This document shows positions 17,653 through 27,720 of a DNA stretch of 64,000 nt, piece by piece (the stretch's first letter is position 1; every line of letters begins with the position of its first letter). The stretch comes from Shewanella frigidimarina (GTDB taxonomy: Bacteria > Pseudomonadota > Gammaproteobacteria > Enterobacterales > Shewanellaceae), in contig NZ_RKKE01000007.1 in the NCBI RefSeq assembly GCF_003797125.1, positions 1-64,000 on the forward strand. The letters are read 5' to 3'. The translations under genes and the position numbers were made by a program. A model generated the notes under the pieces. It had not been told where the DNA came from. It did no database searches and was given only the letters and a program-made list of their open reading frames with translations.

Positions 17653-19176
17653 ATGGCGATAGCCTGTGTATTTACTCGAGCAAGTTGCGGTGTAGAAGCG
17701 CCAAGAGTCACTGTTGAAGTTCATTTAAGCAACGGTTTACCCGCATTTAATCTAGTGGGGCTTCCGGAAACCTCAGTTAAAGAAGCCAAAGAGCGTGTCA
17801 GAAGTGCGTTGATTAATGCAGGATTTGAATTCCCTCAGAAAAGAATTACCGTCAACCTAGCCCCAGCAGATTTACCCAAACAAGGTGGCCGCTATGATTT
17901 GCCTATTGCAGTCGGTATTCTCGCCGCATCAAATCAAGTTCCAGCTAAAGCATTGCACCAATGCGAATTTGTGGGTGAGCTGGCTCTTTCTGGGCAAATT
18001 CGCCCTTGCAGTGGATTATTACCAGCCATTATTGCCGCGCGCAATGATCAGCACCATTTTTTTATGCCCATCGAAAACCGCCATGAAGCAGAGCTCGTTG
18101 GCTATAAGCACAGTTATTTTGTCGCCCACTTACAAAACTTAGCGGCATTTTTGCACGGCCAAGCACAATTACCGTTACTCGATACCTTGCCCGAATGGAT
18201 TGAAGAAGAACCTTTGGTGCAATCATCGCTGTGCATGAGCGATGTTATTGGCCAATATCAGGCCAAACACGGGCTTGAAATCGCCGCGGCCGGAGGACAT
18301 AACATGTTGTTTATTGGCCCTCCAGGGACGGGGAAAAGTATGTTAGCCAATCGAATTATTCCATTACTGCCAAAACTCACCTACGACGAAGCCATTGAAG
18401 TAGCCGCCATTCATTCTGTCGCTGGATTACATGTAAAACCGCAAAACTTCCTTAATCGCCCTTTTCGCTCGCCGCACCATACATCATCATCTATTGCACT
18501 GATTGGTGGCGGCAGCCATCCCAAACCAGGTGAGATATCATTAGCGCATCGTGGGATATTATTTCTTGATGAAATAGCAGAATTTCCTCGTAAGGTACTG
18601 GATTGTCTACGTGAGCCTATAGAAACTGGTCAAGTTGAGATTTCTCGAGCCGCAGCAAAATTGACCTTTTTAAGTCGATTTCAACTCATTGCCGCCATGA
18701 ACCCAAGCCCTTGCGGTGATACGGAGCGAGCACGTTCGACCCCAGATCAAATTCAGCGTTACTTATCGCGCTTATCGGGGCCTTTTTTAGACCGCTTCGA
18801 TTTAACCGTTGATGTTCCCAAACTTCCTGCAGGTACGTTAACCCAACAACACCAGCCCAGTGAGTCTAGCGTTGAAATAGCTAAGCGAGTCAAGCAAGCA
18901 CGCGATCTACAACTCAGCCGTTCTGGGGTATTAAACAGTGAGTTAACCCCAAAACAACTCAAACAAGATGGCGCGATTACTCAGCCAGATCTGGCTTTTT
19001 TGGAACAAAGTGTCGTGAGCTTAGGGTTGTCAGTACGTAGTTTTCATCGTATTCAACGGGTATCACGCACCATTGCCGACTTGCAGCAATCCCCTACTAC
19101 CGAGCGCAGTCACATTGCTCAAGCCCTTGGTTATCGGGCCATGGACCGATTACTGGCAAAATTGAATCAGCAATAA
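17653..19176 (+). CDS. comM: YifB/ComM-family Mg-chelatase-like AAA+ ATPase
   Basis: This 507-residue AAA+ ATPase has the N-terminal ChlI-like domain (TVEVHLSNGLPAFNLVGLPE), Walker A GPPGTGKS near residue 225, the Walker B region GILFLDEIAEF, sensor segment AAMNPSPCG, and the arginine-finger region RLSGPFLDRFD. The family is called YifB in E. coli; in Vibrio and Haemophilus, ComM is a branch-migration helicase that promotes integration during natural transformation. The frame begins with two TTG codons at 17647; the ATG at 17653, seven bases after AAGGAA, is chosen. It is monocistronic. Confidence 0.92.
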   Translation: MAIACVFTRASCGVEAPRVTVEVHLSNGLPAFNLVGLPETSVKEAKERVRSALINAGFEFPQKRITVNLAPADLPKQGGRYDLPIAVGILAASNQVPAKALHQCEFVGELALSGQIRPCSGLLPAIIAARNDQHHFFMPIENRHEAELVGYKHSYFVAHLQNLAAFLHGQAQLPLLDTLPEWIEEEPLVQSSLCMSDVIGQYQAKHGLEIAAAGGHNMLFIGPPGTGKSMLANRIIPLLPKLTYDEAIEVAAIHSVAGLHVKPQNFLNRPFRSPHHTSSSIALIGGGSHPKPGEISLAHRGILFLDEIAEFPRKVLDCLREPIETGQVEISRAAAKLTFLSRFQLIAAMNPSPCGDTERARSTPDQIQRYLSRLSGPFLDRFDLTVDVPKLPAGTLTQQHQPSESSVEIAKRVKQARDLQLSRSGVLNSELTPKQLKQDGAITQPDLAFLEQSVVSLGLSVRSFHRIQRVSRTIADLQQSPTTERSHIAQALGYRAMDRLLAKLNQQ

Positions 19177-19255
19177 ACGTAATTTAACCTATCGTATAGA
19201 TTGAGCAAAACTGCGACTACGAGTAACATAGCCCTCCGTTTAATAGGAGAGAAAA

Positions 19256-20152
19256 ATGTCGCTGCTTTCGAAAATCAAAGGTTCAATCGCATTCTTATGC
19301 TATTTATTTAATACCATTTTTTGGACCATCCCTATCTTGGCGTTCAGTATTGTTAAATTGATCCCGATTGGCATTTGTCAAAAAATCTGTAGCTATATTC
19401 TCGATAATTGCGCTACGGCATGGATCAGTGTCAATACGATAGTGGAATCTATTTTTCATCCAATGCGTATTCATGTCACAGGCGATCAATCTTTTTCTGA
19501 ACAAGAATGGTATATGGTTATTGCTAACCATCAATCATGGGTCGACATCCTCATTTTACAGCGAGTATTTAACCGCAAAATTCCCTTTTTAAAGTTTTTC
19601 CTCAAACAAGAGCTTATTTTTGTCCCGGTACTCGGCCTCGCTTGGTGGGCATTAGATTTTCCATTTATGCGCCGTTACAGCACATCACAGTTACGAAAAA
19701 ATCCCAAGTTGAAAGGTAAAGACATTGAAATTACTCGCAAAGCCTGTGAGAAATTTAAAACGAAACCTGTGAGTATTATGAACTTTGTTGAAGGTACACG
19801 TTTTACGGAAGCTAAACATGATAAACAAGGGTCACCTTTTCAGCACCTTTTAAAACCTAAGGCTGGAGGAATGGCATTCGCACTCTCCGCTATGGGAGAG
19901 CACATTAATAAACTGGTTAATGTCACCATATATTATCCTGATACCGTACCGACTTATTGGCACTATATTTGTGGTGGATTATCCGAAGTAAGAGTTGATA
20001 TTAAAATCACTGATATCCCTCAGCGTATGCGTGGCGATTATCTAAAAGATCGCGAATTTAAAATTGAGTTTCAAGAGCAGCTCAATCAAATATGGCTAGA
20101 AAAAGACCTGCAATTACAGAATTTTGCTTCACAAGCAAAACAAGAGGATTAA
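19256..20152 (+). CDS. PlsC-like acyltransferase, YihG-type (tandem copy 1)
   Basis: This 298-residue membrane-bound glycerolipid acyltransferase has a hydrophobic N-terminus (about 10-45). The catalytic HX4D motif is NHQSWVD near residue 88. A conserved block around NFVEGTRFTE (about 175) corresponds to the EGTRS substrate-binding motif. It probably acylates lysophosphatidate or a related lysophospholipid at the inner membrane. E. coli YihG and YihF-region homologues lie near dsbA, which also appears about 9 kb away here. AGGAGA precedes the ATG. Six bases separate it from a paralogue with which it shares long blocks (LKGKD, TRKACE, VEG-RFTE), so the pair is a tandem duplication in one operon. 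Confidence 0.9.
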   Translation: MSLLSKIKGSIAFLCYLFNTIFWTIPILAFSIVKLIPIGICQKICSYILDNCATAWISVNTIVESIFHPMRIHVTGDQSFSEQEWYMVIANHQSWVDILILQRVFNRKIPFLKFFLKQELIFVPVLGLAWWALDFPFMRRYSTSQLRKNPKLKGKDIEITRKACEKFKTKPVSIMNFVEGTRFTEAKHDKQGSPFQHLLKPKAGGMAFALSAMGEHINKLVNVTIYYPDTVPTYWHYICGGLSEVRVDIKITDIPQRMRGDYLKDREFKIEFQEQLNQIWLEKDLQLQNFASQAKQED

Positions 20153-20158
20153 CGACAT

Positions 20159-21064
20159 ATGCTGGCTTTTTTACCTGGTCCGATACTGTTTATTATCAGC
20201 CTGTCGCTATTAATCATTAATACTGTTGTGTGGAGCACATTATTAACGATTGGTGGGGTAGCAAAATTATTACTGCCTTTCTTGCCTGCACGCCAACTAC
20301 TAACTCGAATAATGAACCGTTTTATGTGGTCTTGGGCCACATGTAACGGCGGTATTTTATATTTAATATCTAATATTGAATGGGATGTAAAAGGGTTAGA
20401 GAAACTCGACCCAAACGGTTGGTATTTACTGATCAGTAATCATGTCAGCGGCTTTGATATTGCAGCCCAAACATATTTATTGCGTAACCATATCCCAATG
20501 TTGAAGTTTTTTTTGAAAAAAGAATTACTTTATGTACCAATAATGGGGCTAGGTTGCTGGGCGCTCGACATGCCGTTTATGGATCGTACTAGCGCAGCTA
20601 AGCTGAAAAAAAATCCTAAATTGAAAGGCAAAGATCTGCAAACAACCCGCAAAGCTTGCGAACGTTTTAAGCACATGCCAACCTCGATTATTAATTATGT
20701 TGAAGGCAGTCGGTTTACCGAAGAAAAACGACTGCGTCAGAATTCACCTTACCGCCATTTATTACGTCCTAAAGCCAGTGGGATAGCTTTTACACTCTCA
20801 GCAATGGGCGAACAGTTTACCGGCTTATTAAATATCACCTTGGTTTATCCTGAAACGTCGGAAAAAGTGCTGACTAATGTCATGCATGGACGCACTAAAA
20901 AAGTTGTGGTTCGTATTGAAACTCTGCCTGTGCCAAAAGTGGATTCAGAAGTTTACTTTTCAAGCCCAGAAACTCGTGTTGAATTTCAACGTTGGTTGAA
21001 TCAGCTTTGGGTCGAAAAAGATCAGCAAATTGATGACATAATAAAAGCTTACCAACAGCAATAA
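20159..21064 (+). CDS. PlsC-like acyltransferase, YihG-type (tandem copy 2)
   Basis: This 301-residue paralogue of the preceding gene has the same layout: N-terminal hydrophobic segment, HX4D as NHVSGFD near residue 97, and YVEGSRFTE near residue 180. Both catalytic motifs are kept, so neither copy looks like a pseudogene. The residues around HX4D differ (SW against SG), which hints at different acyl-acceptor or chain preference. GAGGA precedes the ATG. It is co-transcribed with copy 1, with only six bases between them. Confidence 0.9.
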   Translation: MLAFLPGPILFIISLSLLIINTVVWSTLLTIGGVAKLLLPFLPARQLLTRIMNRFMWSWATCNGGILYLISNIEWDVKGLEKLDPNGWYLLISNHVSGFDIAAQTYLLRNHIPMLKFFLKKELLYVPIMGLGCWALDMPFMDRTSAAKLKKNPKLKGKDLQTTRKACERFKHMPTSIINYVEGSRFTEEKRLRQNSPYRHLLRPKASGIAFTLSAMGEQFTGLLNITLVYPETSEKVLTNVMHGRTKKVVVRIETLPVPKVDSEVYFSSPETRVEFQRWLNQLWVEKDQQIDDIIKAYQQQ

Positions 21065-21128
21065 CTGCATTAAAGAGATTAAACTGTCATAAAACCGACA
21101 AATGACGATTTTCTGTTGCGTTGAAGGT

Positions 21129-21150
21129 ATAAAACTGTCAGTTTTATAAG
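21129..21150. repeat. Short perfect hairpin upstream of the propeller sensor
   Basis: TATAAAAC and GTTTTATA arms flank TGTCA, an 8-bp stem in the 220-bp gap before the large sensor gene. It is followed by AGGAAAAAG rather than a T-run. It may be an operator or a weak 3' end for the acyltransferases. Confidence 0.35.
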
Positions 21151-21284
21151 GAAAAAGAGTTTATCGATAACTAAATTGATAAAATGAATTAACAATTAAA
21201 TGTGCAAGACTTAATGTAGCATTTTATTGTTTATATAATTGAAATTTGTCACAGCCTTCCCAATGAATTTTTTATAGGTGAAAT

Positions 21285-24200
21285 TTGAATTTTCGTGCAT
21301 TCACGCTTTTAACACACTGGCTAATTTTAGTCATAACATTGAGTTTTTCAGTGTCTGTTTCAGCGCAAAAAAATGATCCTTATGACAGCCTAACCGAAGT
21401 AAAGTTTGATCACTTCAGTACCGAGGGAGACCTTAATCAAAACTCAATTACTCGTCTGTTTATGGACAGTTCTGGCATGTTATGGATAGGAACTCAAGAC
21501 GGTCTACACAGCTATAATGGTGTTGAGTTTGATTTATACTTAAAACAGTCAAAAAATATCAACTCTATCTCAGGCAATTTTATCACAGATATTTTGCAGT
21601 CACCTGACGGCGATTTATGGATAGGCACCTTCAACAATGGACTCAATAGACTCAACCTCACTACAGGGGAATTCACTGCGTTTAAACAACCTCAAGGCTT
21701 AACTGAGCTTCAGGTAACCCATCTTGCTGTGATTGGAGATACCTTATGGGTGGGAACGCGTTCGGGTCTGTACATATTATCCTTAAAAACCGAAAAAATT
21801 ATTCCTGTCAGTTTAGGCAATAATATCACTCCAAATATAACCAGCATTGCCAATATTGACGATAAATATATTGTCATAGGCACTCAATCACATGGCACAT
21901 TTGCCATTGATAGTAATACCATTATTCGGCTTGATATCCCGGTCAATATGACGGTAAACCAAATCAAATCCAGCTCTGTTTATTCCGTCTGGCTAGCCAT
22001 CGACAACCAAATTTGGCGTTACAATCTCGATACTCATAAAAAAGAATTAATATGGTCGCATGACAATGGTTTGGGTAATAACCGTAAAATTATTGATTTT
22101 GTCGTGGTGAATGCCAATCAGATATTTGCTATTGGCAACAATACAGGCTTATTCAAACTCGATTTTATGGGTGGTAAGTGGCACAGCACGCTTTATAAGC
22201 ATAATCCGCAAAAACTCAATACCATCAGTGCTAATACCCTGCAAAACCTAATGCTAGATCAAAACGGCACCCTATGGATTGGTACAGGTTATTCGGGCAT
22301 CGATAAACTGAATCTCAGCCATCAATATTTTAGCCACTTTTACGACTACCAAACTAATGCTCCAGGCATGGCAAACATGATCCGCGTGATTTTGCGGGAT
22401 ACACAGCAACGCCTATGGATAGGTACCGATGGTGCGGGGCTTAAGTATTTGGCCCCCAATGATAACCAATATCACTATATCAACGATTTATTTGCAAAAA
22501 AATTAGCAATACCAACAGAACAATTATCGTTGATAGTGCATGATATTAAACAAGATAAACAAGGTGTACTGTGGTTTGCCACCAATGTAGGGCTGTTTAC
22601 CTTAGATAAGAGTAATACCCTGCAGCAAATTAAACCGGCAAACGGACAATTTCATACCGATACCCAGATCCGCAGCTTAGCCTTTGATGACAAAGACCGT
22701 TTATGGATAGCCAGCTCACAAGGTTTGTATTTTATCTCTGAATATACAAATCGTATGATGGCTTATAACTTTGGCTTTCAGGCTGATTTCTCACCATTCA
22801 AATACCAAATTATTAGGCTCTATTTTAGCCAGGGTTATTTATGGCTCGGCACAATGGGCGGAGTGGTTAGGCTTTCAGCTGAAGAACGAAAACTAGATTT
22901 TTTAAGCCATGACTCAGAAAATCCTTACAGTCTTAGTGACAATCGTGTGAGAGACTTTTTACAGGCAGAAAATGGCGATTTTTGGGTGGCCACTCATGGT
23001 GGTATAGACAAGCTAACAGTTGAATATGGTACGTTTAAATTTGAACGAATGGACGTCAATGCTGATAACAGCAGTAATACGGTTTATGCCATTTTAGAAG
23101 ACGATAAGCATGATTTGTGGCTAAGTACTAACTCGGGGGTTTCACGTTTTACTCCTAGTACTCGAAGCTTTATTTCCTATAATAAATTCGAAGGTTTGCA
23201 AGCCAATGAGTTTAATGGTGCAGCCAAGTTTAAAGAGCTTAACGGTACCTTATGGTTTGGTGGTATTCGAGGCCTTAACCAGTTTAATCCAAGCACTATT
23301 CCAAGCCAAAGAGCTGAAAACAAACTGGCACTGACAAAATACACTATTGGTGAAACCCAACACCCTATTCGCGACTTAAGCCATGCTCCGCGCATTATCA
23401 TGCCTTATGAACAACAACTCATCAGCTTTGAGATTGGCTCACTCAATTTTAGTTACCCTGGATTAAGCCGTTTTAGCTACTTTTTAGACGGTTATGATAA
23501 CGATTGGCGTGAACTATCCCATGGTAACGAAATCACTTATACCAACTTACCACCGGGTGAATACAAATTAGCGGTTCGCCATGCGCTAGGAACGAATAGA
23601 TACAGTGAATACACCCTCAATGTGAATGTGTCAGTAGTGCCACCAATGTATATGACCAGCACAGCCTATATACTGTATGTGACAGTCGGGTTATTGATTA
23701 TTATTTGGTTTTTTTATGCAAGACAGAAAAAAGTGGCCAAGCAGCGCGAATTTGATAACAGTATTCGCGCCTCTGAAGAGCGACTAAAACTGGCACTTTG
23801 GGCCTCTGGCGACGGAATGTGGGACTGGAACATTAAAGACGATAAAGTCTATCGCACCAACATGGTCGAGCCGATGAGTTTTTCGTTAAAAGATCAATTA
23901 TTGATTAAAAACATTGATCCGGAAGACAGACCAAGAGTTCAAAAATTGCTTAACGATCACCTCAATGGTGAAAGTGAGTTTTTTGAAGCAGAGTATCGCG
24001 TTGAAACTAAACCCGGACAATGGGCTTGGGTGCTCGACCGTGGCCAAATTGTTGAACGTGATAGCAATAATATTCCAGTGCGAATGGCCGGAACTCATAA
24101 AGACATTACTAGCCGAAAGATCACAGAAAACGAACTTAAGCTATCATCACAAGTACTGTTTAGCATGAACGAAGCCGTTGTCGTCGGTGAACTGGACTAT

Positions 24201-25811
24201 CAAATACGCTCAATAAATCCAGCATTTAGCCGCATTACTGGCTTTAAACACCGTGATGTTGTCGGTAAGCATTTCTTGTTTTTAACCATGGGGAAACAGT
24301 CGCGCGAGTTTTATAACTCAGTTGAAACCCAACTATTAAGACACAAACATTGGACCGGTGAAATTCACATTAGAACCCGCAACCGTCGCGGCATTCTTGC
24401 ATGGCTAGAAATCAACCAAGTTATCGATAATAAAGGTGAAACAAGTCACTTTGTGGCAGTATTCACCGATATTACTGCACGTAAAAAAGCCGAAGAAGAT
24501 TTACGAGTATTGGCTAACTTCGATCCACTGACAGGACTGCCTAACCGCACTTTATTCCAGGACCGGCTCAATCAAGCCGTGACTAAGGCACACCGTGCAA
24601 ATAGCATCGTGGCATTGTTATTTTTAGACCTTGACCGATTTAAACATATCAATGATTCAATGGGGCACCACATCGGTGACTTACTGCTTAAAGCCGTCGC
24701 ACATCGCCTGCAAAATGCAGTTCGAGATGGTGATACGGTTGCACGCTTAGGTGGGGATGAATTTACCATTATTTTAGAAGGCGTTGCCAAAACGAAAGCC
24801 GCCACCATTATTGCCGAAAAAGTGTTACATGCTTTTCAAACACCTTTTTTACTTGATGATAAAATACTGACTATCTCACCGTCTATTGGTATCAGTTTGT
24901 ACCCAGAAGATGCAGATGATACCACCTCATTAATTAAGTATGCTGATACCGCCATGTATCACGCAAAATCACTGGGACGCAATAACTTCCAATTTTATAC
25001 CGAGCAATTAAACCAATATGCAACACGTCATGTTCAGTTAGAGGCTGGTCTTAAAAAAGCGATTCAAGACAATGAGCTATATTTGGTTTATCAACCTAAA
25101 TATGATGTAAAAACTGAAAAAATTATCGGACTGGAAGCGTTAATGCGCTGGGAAAGCCCAGAACTTGGTTTTATTTCACCGGTTGAGTTTATTCCGCTAG
25201 CAGAAGAAACAGGCATCATTAATCAGATTGGTCATTGGGCTATTCAACAAGCCTGTAACCAACTGGCGCAATGGCACCAACAAGGGTTTGAGCATATCCC
25301 TATTGCCGTTAACCTTTCAGCCAGACAATTGAAGGCCGATATCATTTCGACTATAGAAGTCGCATTAGCGGTATCTGGATTACCGGCAAGTGCTCTAGAA
25401 CTCGAATTAACCGAGTCAATGATTATGGGTAACCCACAAGATTCAGTGACCGTGTTATCGCAGCTCAAAGCCTTAGGTTTGACCATTGCTATTGATGACT
25501 TTGGTACCGGATACTCAAGCTTAAGCTATTTGAAACGCTTCCCAATTGATACCTTGAAGATTGATCGTGAGTTTGTGCGTGATATAACTGAAGATCCTGA
25601 CGATGCTGCCATCACTAGCGCCATTATAACCTTGGCCCACAGTTTAGAGCTTAACGTTGTGGCTGAAGGCGTTGAAACCCAAGCGCAATTGAATTTCTTA
25701 CGTGAGGGAGGTTGTGATCAAGTGCAAGGCTTCTTGCTCAGTAAACCACTGAGTGCGGTTGATTGCCTGGCATTATTAACGCAAGACAAATCAGAGGTTA
25801 GCCATTCATAA
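21285..25811 (+). CDS. Two-component-regulator propeller / Y_Y_Y / PAS-PAS-GGDEF-EAL membrane sensor
   Basis: This 1508-residue c-di-GMP enzyme starts with a signal peptide ending SVSAQKND. A long periplasmic beta-propeller region (about 40-700) has many repeats of the D-G-LWIGT type, the signature of Reg_prop blades. A Y_Y_Y domain (about 703-770) and one transmembrane helix (about 790-812) follow. In the cytoplasm are two PAS domains (about 830-945 and 955-1070). A GGDEF domain has intact LGGDEF near 1155 and I-site RDGD. An EAL domain has intact EALMRW near 1282, ELTES and DDFGTGYSSL. Both catalytic domains look competent. The start codon is TTG at 21285 after AGGTGA, supported by the signal peptide that follows. 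The propeller probably senses an exported or imported ligand; which one is unknown. Confidence 0.92.
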   Translation: MNFRAFTLLTHWLILVITLSFSVSVSAQKNDPYDSLTEVKFDHFSTEGDLNQNSITRLFMDSSGMLWIGTQDGLHSYNGVEFDLYLKQSKNINSISGNFITDILQSPDGDLWIGTFNNGLNRLNLTTGEFTAFKQPQGLTELQVTHLAVIGDTLWVGTRSGLYILSLKTEKIIPVSLGNNITPNITSIANIDDKYIVIGTQSHGTFAIDSNTIIRLDIPVNMTVNQIKSSSVYSVWLAIDNQIWRYNLDTHKKELIWSHDNGLGNNRKIIDFVVVNANQIFAIGNNTGLFKLDFMGGKWHSTLYKHNPQKLNTISANTLQNLMLDQNGTLWIGTGYSGIDKLNLSHQYFSHFYDYQTNAPGMANMIRVILRDTQQRLWIGTDGAGLKYLAPNDNQYHYINDLFAKKLAIPTEQLSLIVHDIKQDKQGVLWFATNVGLFTLDKSNTLQQIKPANGQFHTDTQIRSLAFDDKDRLWIASSQGLYFISEYTNRMMAYNFGFQADFSPFKYQIIRLYFSQGYLWLGTMGGVVRLSAEERKLDFLSHDSENPYSLSDNRVRDFLQAENGDFWVATHGGIDKLTVEYGTFKFERMDVNADNSSNTVYAILEDDKHDLWLSTNSGVSRFTPSTRSFISYNKFEGLQANEFNGAAKFKELNGTLWFGGIRGLNQFNPSTIPSQRAENKLALTKYTIGETQHPIRDLSHAPRIIMPYEQQLISFEIGSLNFSYPGLSRFSYFLDGYDNDWRELSHGNEITYTNLPPGEYKLAVRHALGTNRYSEYTLNVNVSVVPPMYMTSTAYILYVTVGLLIIIWFFYARQKKVAKQREFDNSIRASEERLKLALWASGDGMWDWNIKDDKVYRTNMVEPMSFSLKDQLLIKNIDPEDRPRVQKLLNDHLNGESEFFEAEYRVETKPGQWAWVLDRGQIVERDSNNIPVRMAGTHKDITSRKITENELKLSSQVLFSMNEAVVVGELDYQIRSINPAFSRITGFKHRDVVGKHFLFLTMGKQSREFYNSVETQLLRHKHWTGEIHIRTRNRRGILAWLEINQVIDNKGETSHFVAVFTDITARKKAEEDLRVLANFDPLTGLPNRTLFQDRLNQAVTKAHRANSIVALLFLDLDRFKHINDSMGHHIGDLLLKAVAHRLQNAVRDGDTVARLGGDEFTIILEGVAKTKAATIIAEKVLHAFQTPFLLDDKILTISPSIGISLYPEDADDTTSLIKYADTAMYHAKSLGRNNFQFYTEQLNQYATRHVQLEAGLKKAIQDNELYLVYQPKYDVKTEKIIGLEALMRWESPELGFISPVEFIPLAEETGIINQIGHWAIQQACNQLAQWHQQGFEHIPIAVNLSARQLKADIISTIEVALAVSGLPASALELELTESMIMGNPQDSVTVLSQLKALGLTIAIDDFGTGYSSLSYLKRFPIDTLKIDREFVRDITEDPDDAAITSAIITLAHSLELNVVAEGVETQAQLNFLREGGCDQVQGFLLSKPLSAVDCLALLTQDKSEVSHS

Positions 25812-25819
25812 GGCAAAAT

Positions 25820-25842
25820 AAAAGCTCCATTTAGGAGCTTTT
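25820..25842. terminator. Bidirectional terminator after the sensor gene
   Basis: AAAAGCTCC-attta-GGAGCTTTT forms a nine-pair stem that can serve both the sensor gene (plus) and ilvE (minus). Confidence 0.85.
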
Positions 25843-25867
25843 AAGTGTATTTTATTGATTAAATAAA

Positions 25868-26959
25868 CTACGGAGCAACACGTTCAACGCGTTTTACCCA
25901 GCCTTGCGGTGCAGCAACGTTGCCTTTTTGTAGATCAGTAAACAGCTTATAAATACGCTGAATATTGGGACCTACTTTACCGTTGCCAACCGTCAAAATT
26001 CGGCCATCTTCGAAGATATATGAGCTTACAGGCGATACCACTGCAGCTGTACCAAATCCACCCGCTTCAATAATTTCACCCGCTTCAATATCAGCAATGA
26101 ACTTATCTAACATCACCGTCTCTTGTCTCACCTCACAACCCAGCATATTCCCAAGTTCCATAATGGACTGAGAGGTAATGGATTTTAAAATGGTATCAGT
26201 GAACGTTGGAATAATCACAGTGCCATCTTTTAAAATGTGGAAGTGATTCATCGCGCCAGCTTCTTCAATTTGAGTATTGGTTGAATCTAAATACAATACC
26301 TGCGATGCGCCATATTCTACAGCCGCTTTACCTGCACGCAGTGAGGCTGCATAGTTACCAGCAGCTTTTGAAGCTCCAGTACCACCAGATACTGCACGGT
26401 GGTACTTAGTACTGATTAACAAGCGAATACCATTATTAACCCCAGAGGCATAATACGCTCCAGATGGGCTTAGCATTACGCAGAATGTATATTGTTGACT
26501 AGGGCTAACAGACAAACGATCTTCTGTTGCAAAAATAAAAGGTCGAATGTATAAACACGCGCCTTGTTGCTGTGGGAACCATAAACGGTCAACATCAATA
26601 AGGGCATTGATAGCCTTTACTTGCATGCTTTCATCGATATTGGGAATACACACGATATCGGCAGAACGGTTCATGCGCTCAGCATTTTTGTTTAAGCGGA
26701 AGGTGTAAATCTCGCCGTCTTCGTGCATAAAGGCTTTAGCGCCTTCAAAAATCGATTGGCCATAATGCAATGACATTGCACCTGGTGCCATTTCAAACGG
26801 ACCGTAAGGGACTATGCGCGGATCGCACCATTGACCATCACGATAATCCATCAAAAACATGTGATCAGTACGAAGCTTACCGAAACCTACATCGCCTTCT
26901 GGCTTAAATGGTTCTGTGCGGCGCTCTGACGCTGATTTTAAATTATATTTTATGTCCAT
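25868..26959 (-). CDS. ilvE: Branched-chain amino acid aminotransferase (BCAT type II)
   Basis: This 363-residue fold-type IV PLP aminotransferase catalyses the last step of Val, Leu and Ile synthesis. Its length and motifs (YGQSIFEGAKAF, RMNRSADI, KYHRAVSGGTGASKAAGNYA with the PLP lysine context, LDSTNTQIEEAG, and AVVSPVS) belong to the longer eukaryote-like BCAT group rather than the ~310-residue E. coli IlvE. The frame extends to 27016, but the ATG at 26959 follows AAGGTGGT and gives the conserved start. It is separated by ~11 kb from ilvC and is not part of the ilvGMDA operon. No leader peptide is evident upstream. Confidence 0.95.
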   Translation of the reverse strand: MDIKYNLKSASERRTEPFKPEGDVGFGKLRTDHMFLMDYRDGQWCDPRIVPYGPFEMAPGAMSLHYGQSIFEGAKAFMHEDGEIYTFRLNKNAERMNRSADIVCIPNIDESMQVKAINALIDVDRLWFPQQQGACLYIRPFIFATEDRLSVSPSQQYTFCVMLSPSGAYYASGVNNGIRLLISTKYHRAVSGGTGASKAAGNYAASLRAGKAAVEYGASQVLYLDSTNTQIEEAGAMNHFHILKDGTVIIPTFTDTILKSITSQSIMELGNMLGCEVRQETVMLDKFIADIEAGEIIEAGGFGTAAVVSPVSSYIFEDGRILTVGNGKVGPNIQRIYKLFTDLQKGNVAAPQGWVKRVERVAP

Positions 26960-27194
26960 TGCATACCACCTTAAAAACTGAGCTTGCAGACTATGGAGGC
27001 TAGAGATTAATGTCAAGTCGCAGCCCTAGATCCTAAATCAAAATACGTCAATTGAACGTAACAAGCATCAATATATTTATTCATACTGCAACAGACAAAC
27101 TGTCAGTGCATCTATCATTTTATCTCAAGCCAATCACAATGGATCAATCAAAATAAATCAGTCTATTGTCATCAGGATGATTAACCATTAATGG

Positions 27195-27548
27195 CTAACT
27201 TACCACTGCCGCTATTACCGATATTTCAACCAAATATTCTGGCTCGGCAATCGCTGCTTGCACACAAGCTCTTGCAGGTGCATGCCCCTTAGGCAACCAG
27301 CTGTCCCACACTTGATTCATAGCATCGTAATCGGCCATGTCTTTAAGGTAAATAGTGGCTGATAAAATATGATCGCGTCGACTACCAGATTGTGCGAGTA
27401 AGCTTTCGACCTCTTCTAGCATGGTAATAGTTTGGGTATTAATGTCGGTGAACTTGTCTTTAGCCACCTGCCCACACAGATAAACGGTATTATTGTGGAT
27501 CACAATACTGCTCATACGAGTGTTAACATCGAGTCGGGTAATTGTCAT
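27195..27548 (-). CDS. RidA/YjgF-family protein
   Basis: This 117-residue member of the RidA family is a small trimeric fold; canonical RidA deaminates reactive enamine/imine intermediates such as 2-aminoacrylate produced by IlvA. The sequence shows NTVYLCGQVAKD, the HILSATIYLKDMADYDAMNQVW block and the conserved arginine in HAPARACVQ. The catalytic-subfamily arginine appears present in ARACVQAAI. The frame starts at 27608, but the family begins near ATG 27548; the ribosome site there is weak. It is near ilvE and several kilobases from ilvA, which fits a role in branched-chain metabolism. Whether it is RidA itself or a Rid2-7 paralogue is uncertain. Confidence 0.85.
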   Translation of the reverse strand: MTITRLDVNTRMSSIVIHNNTVYLCGQVAKDKFTDINTQTITMLEEVESLLAQSGSRRDHILSATIYLKDMADYDAMNQVWDSWLPKGHAPARACVQAAIAEPEYLVEISVIAAVVS

Positions 27549-27720
27549 AAAAAGGTCTTTTACTGTCTTGGTTAGCAGATGAAAATAGCGCGATCTCAGA
27601 TAAAGCACAATATAGTACGATTTATTGAATATATTTTAGCCACTTAGTTTTAAAGGCTATTCCTATAGGCCTTGTCACTGCTAGAATCGGGATTCCATCC
27701 AGAAACGTATAGGACTCCCC

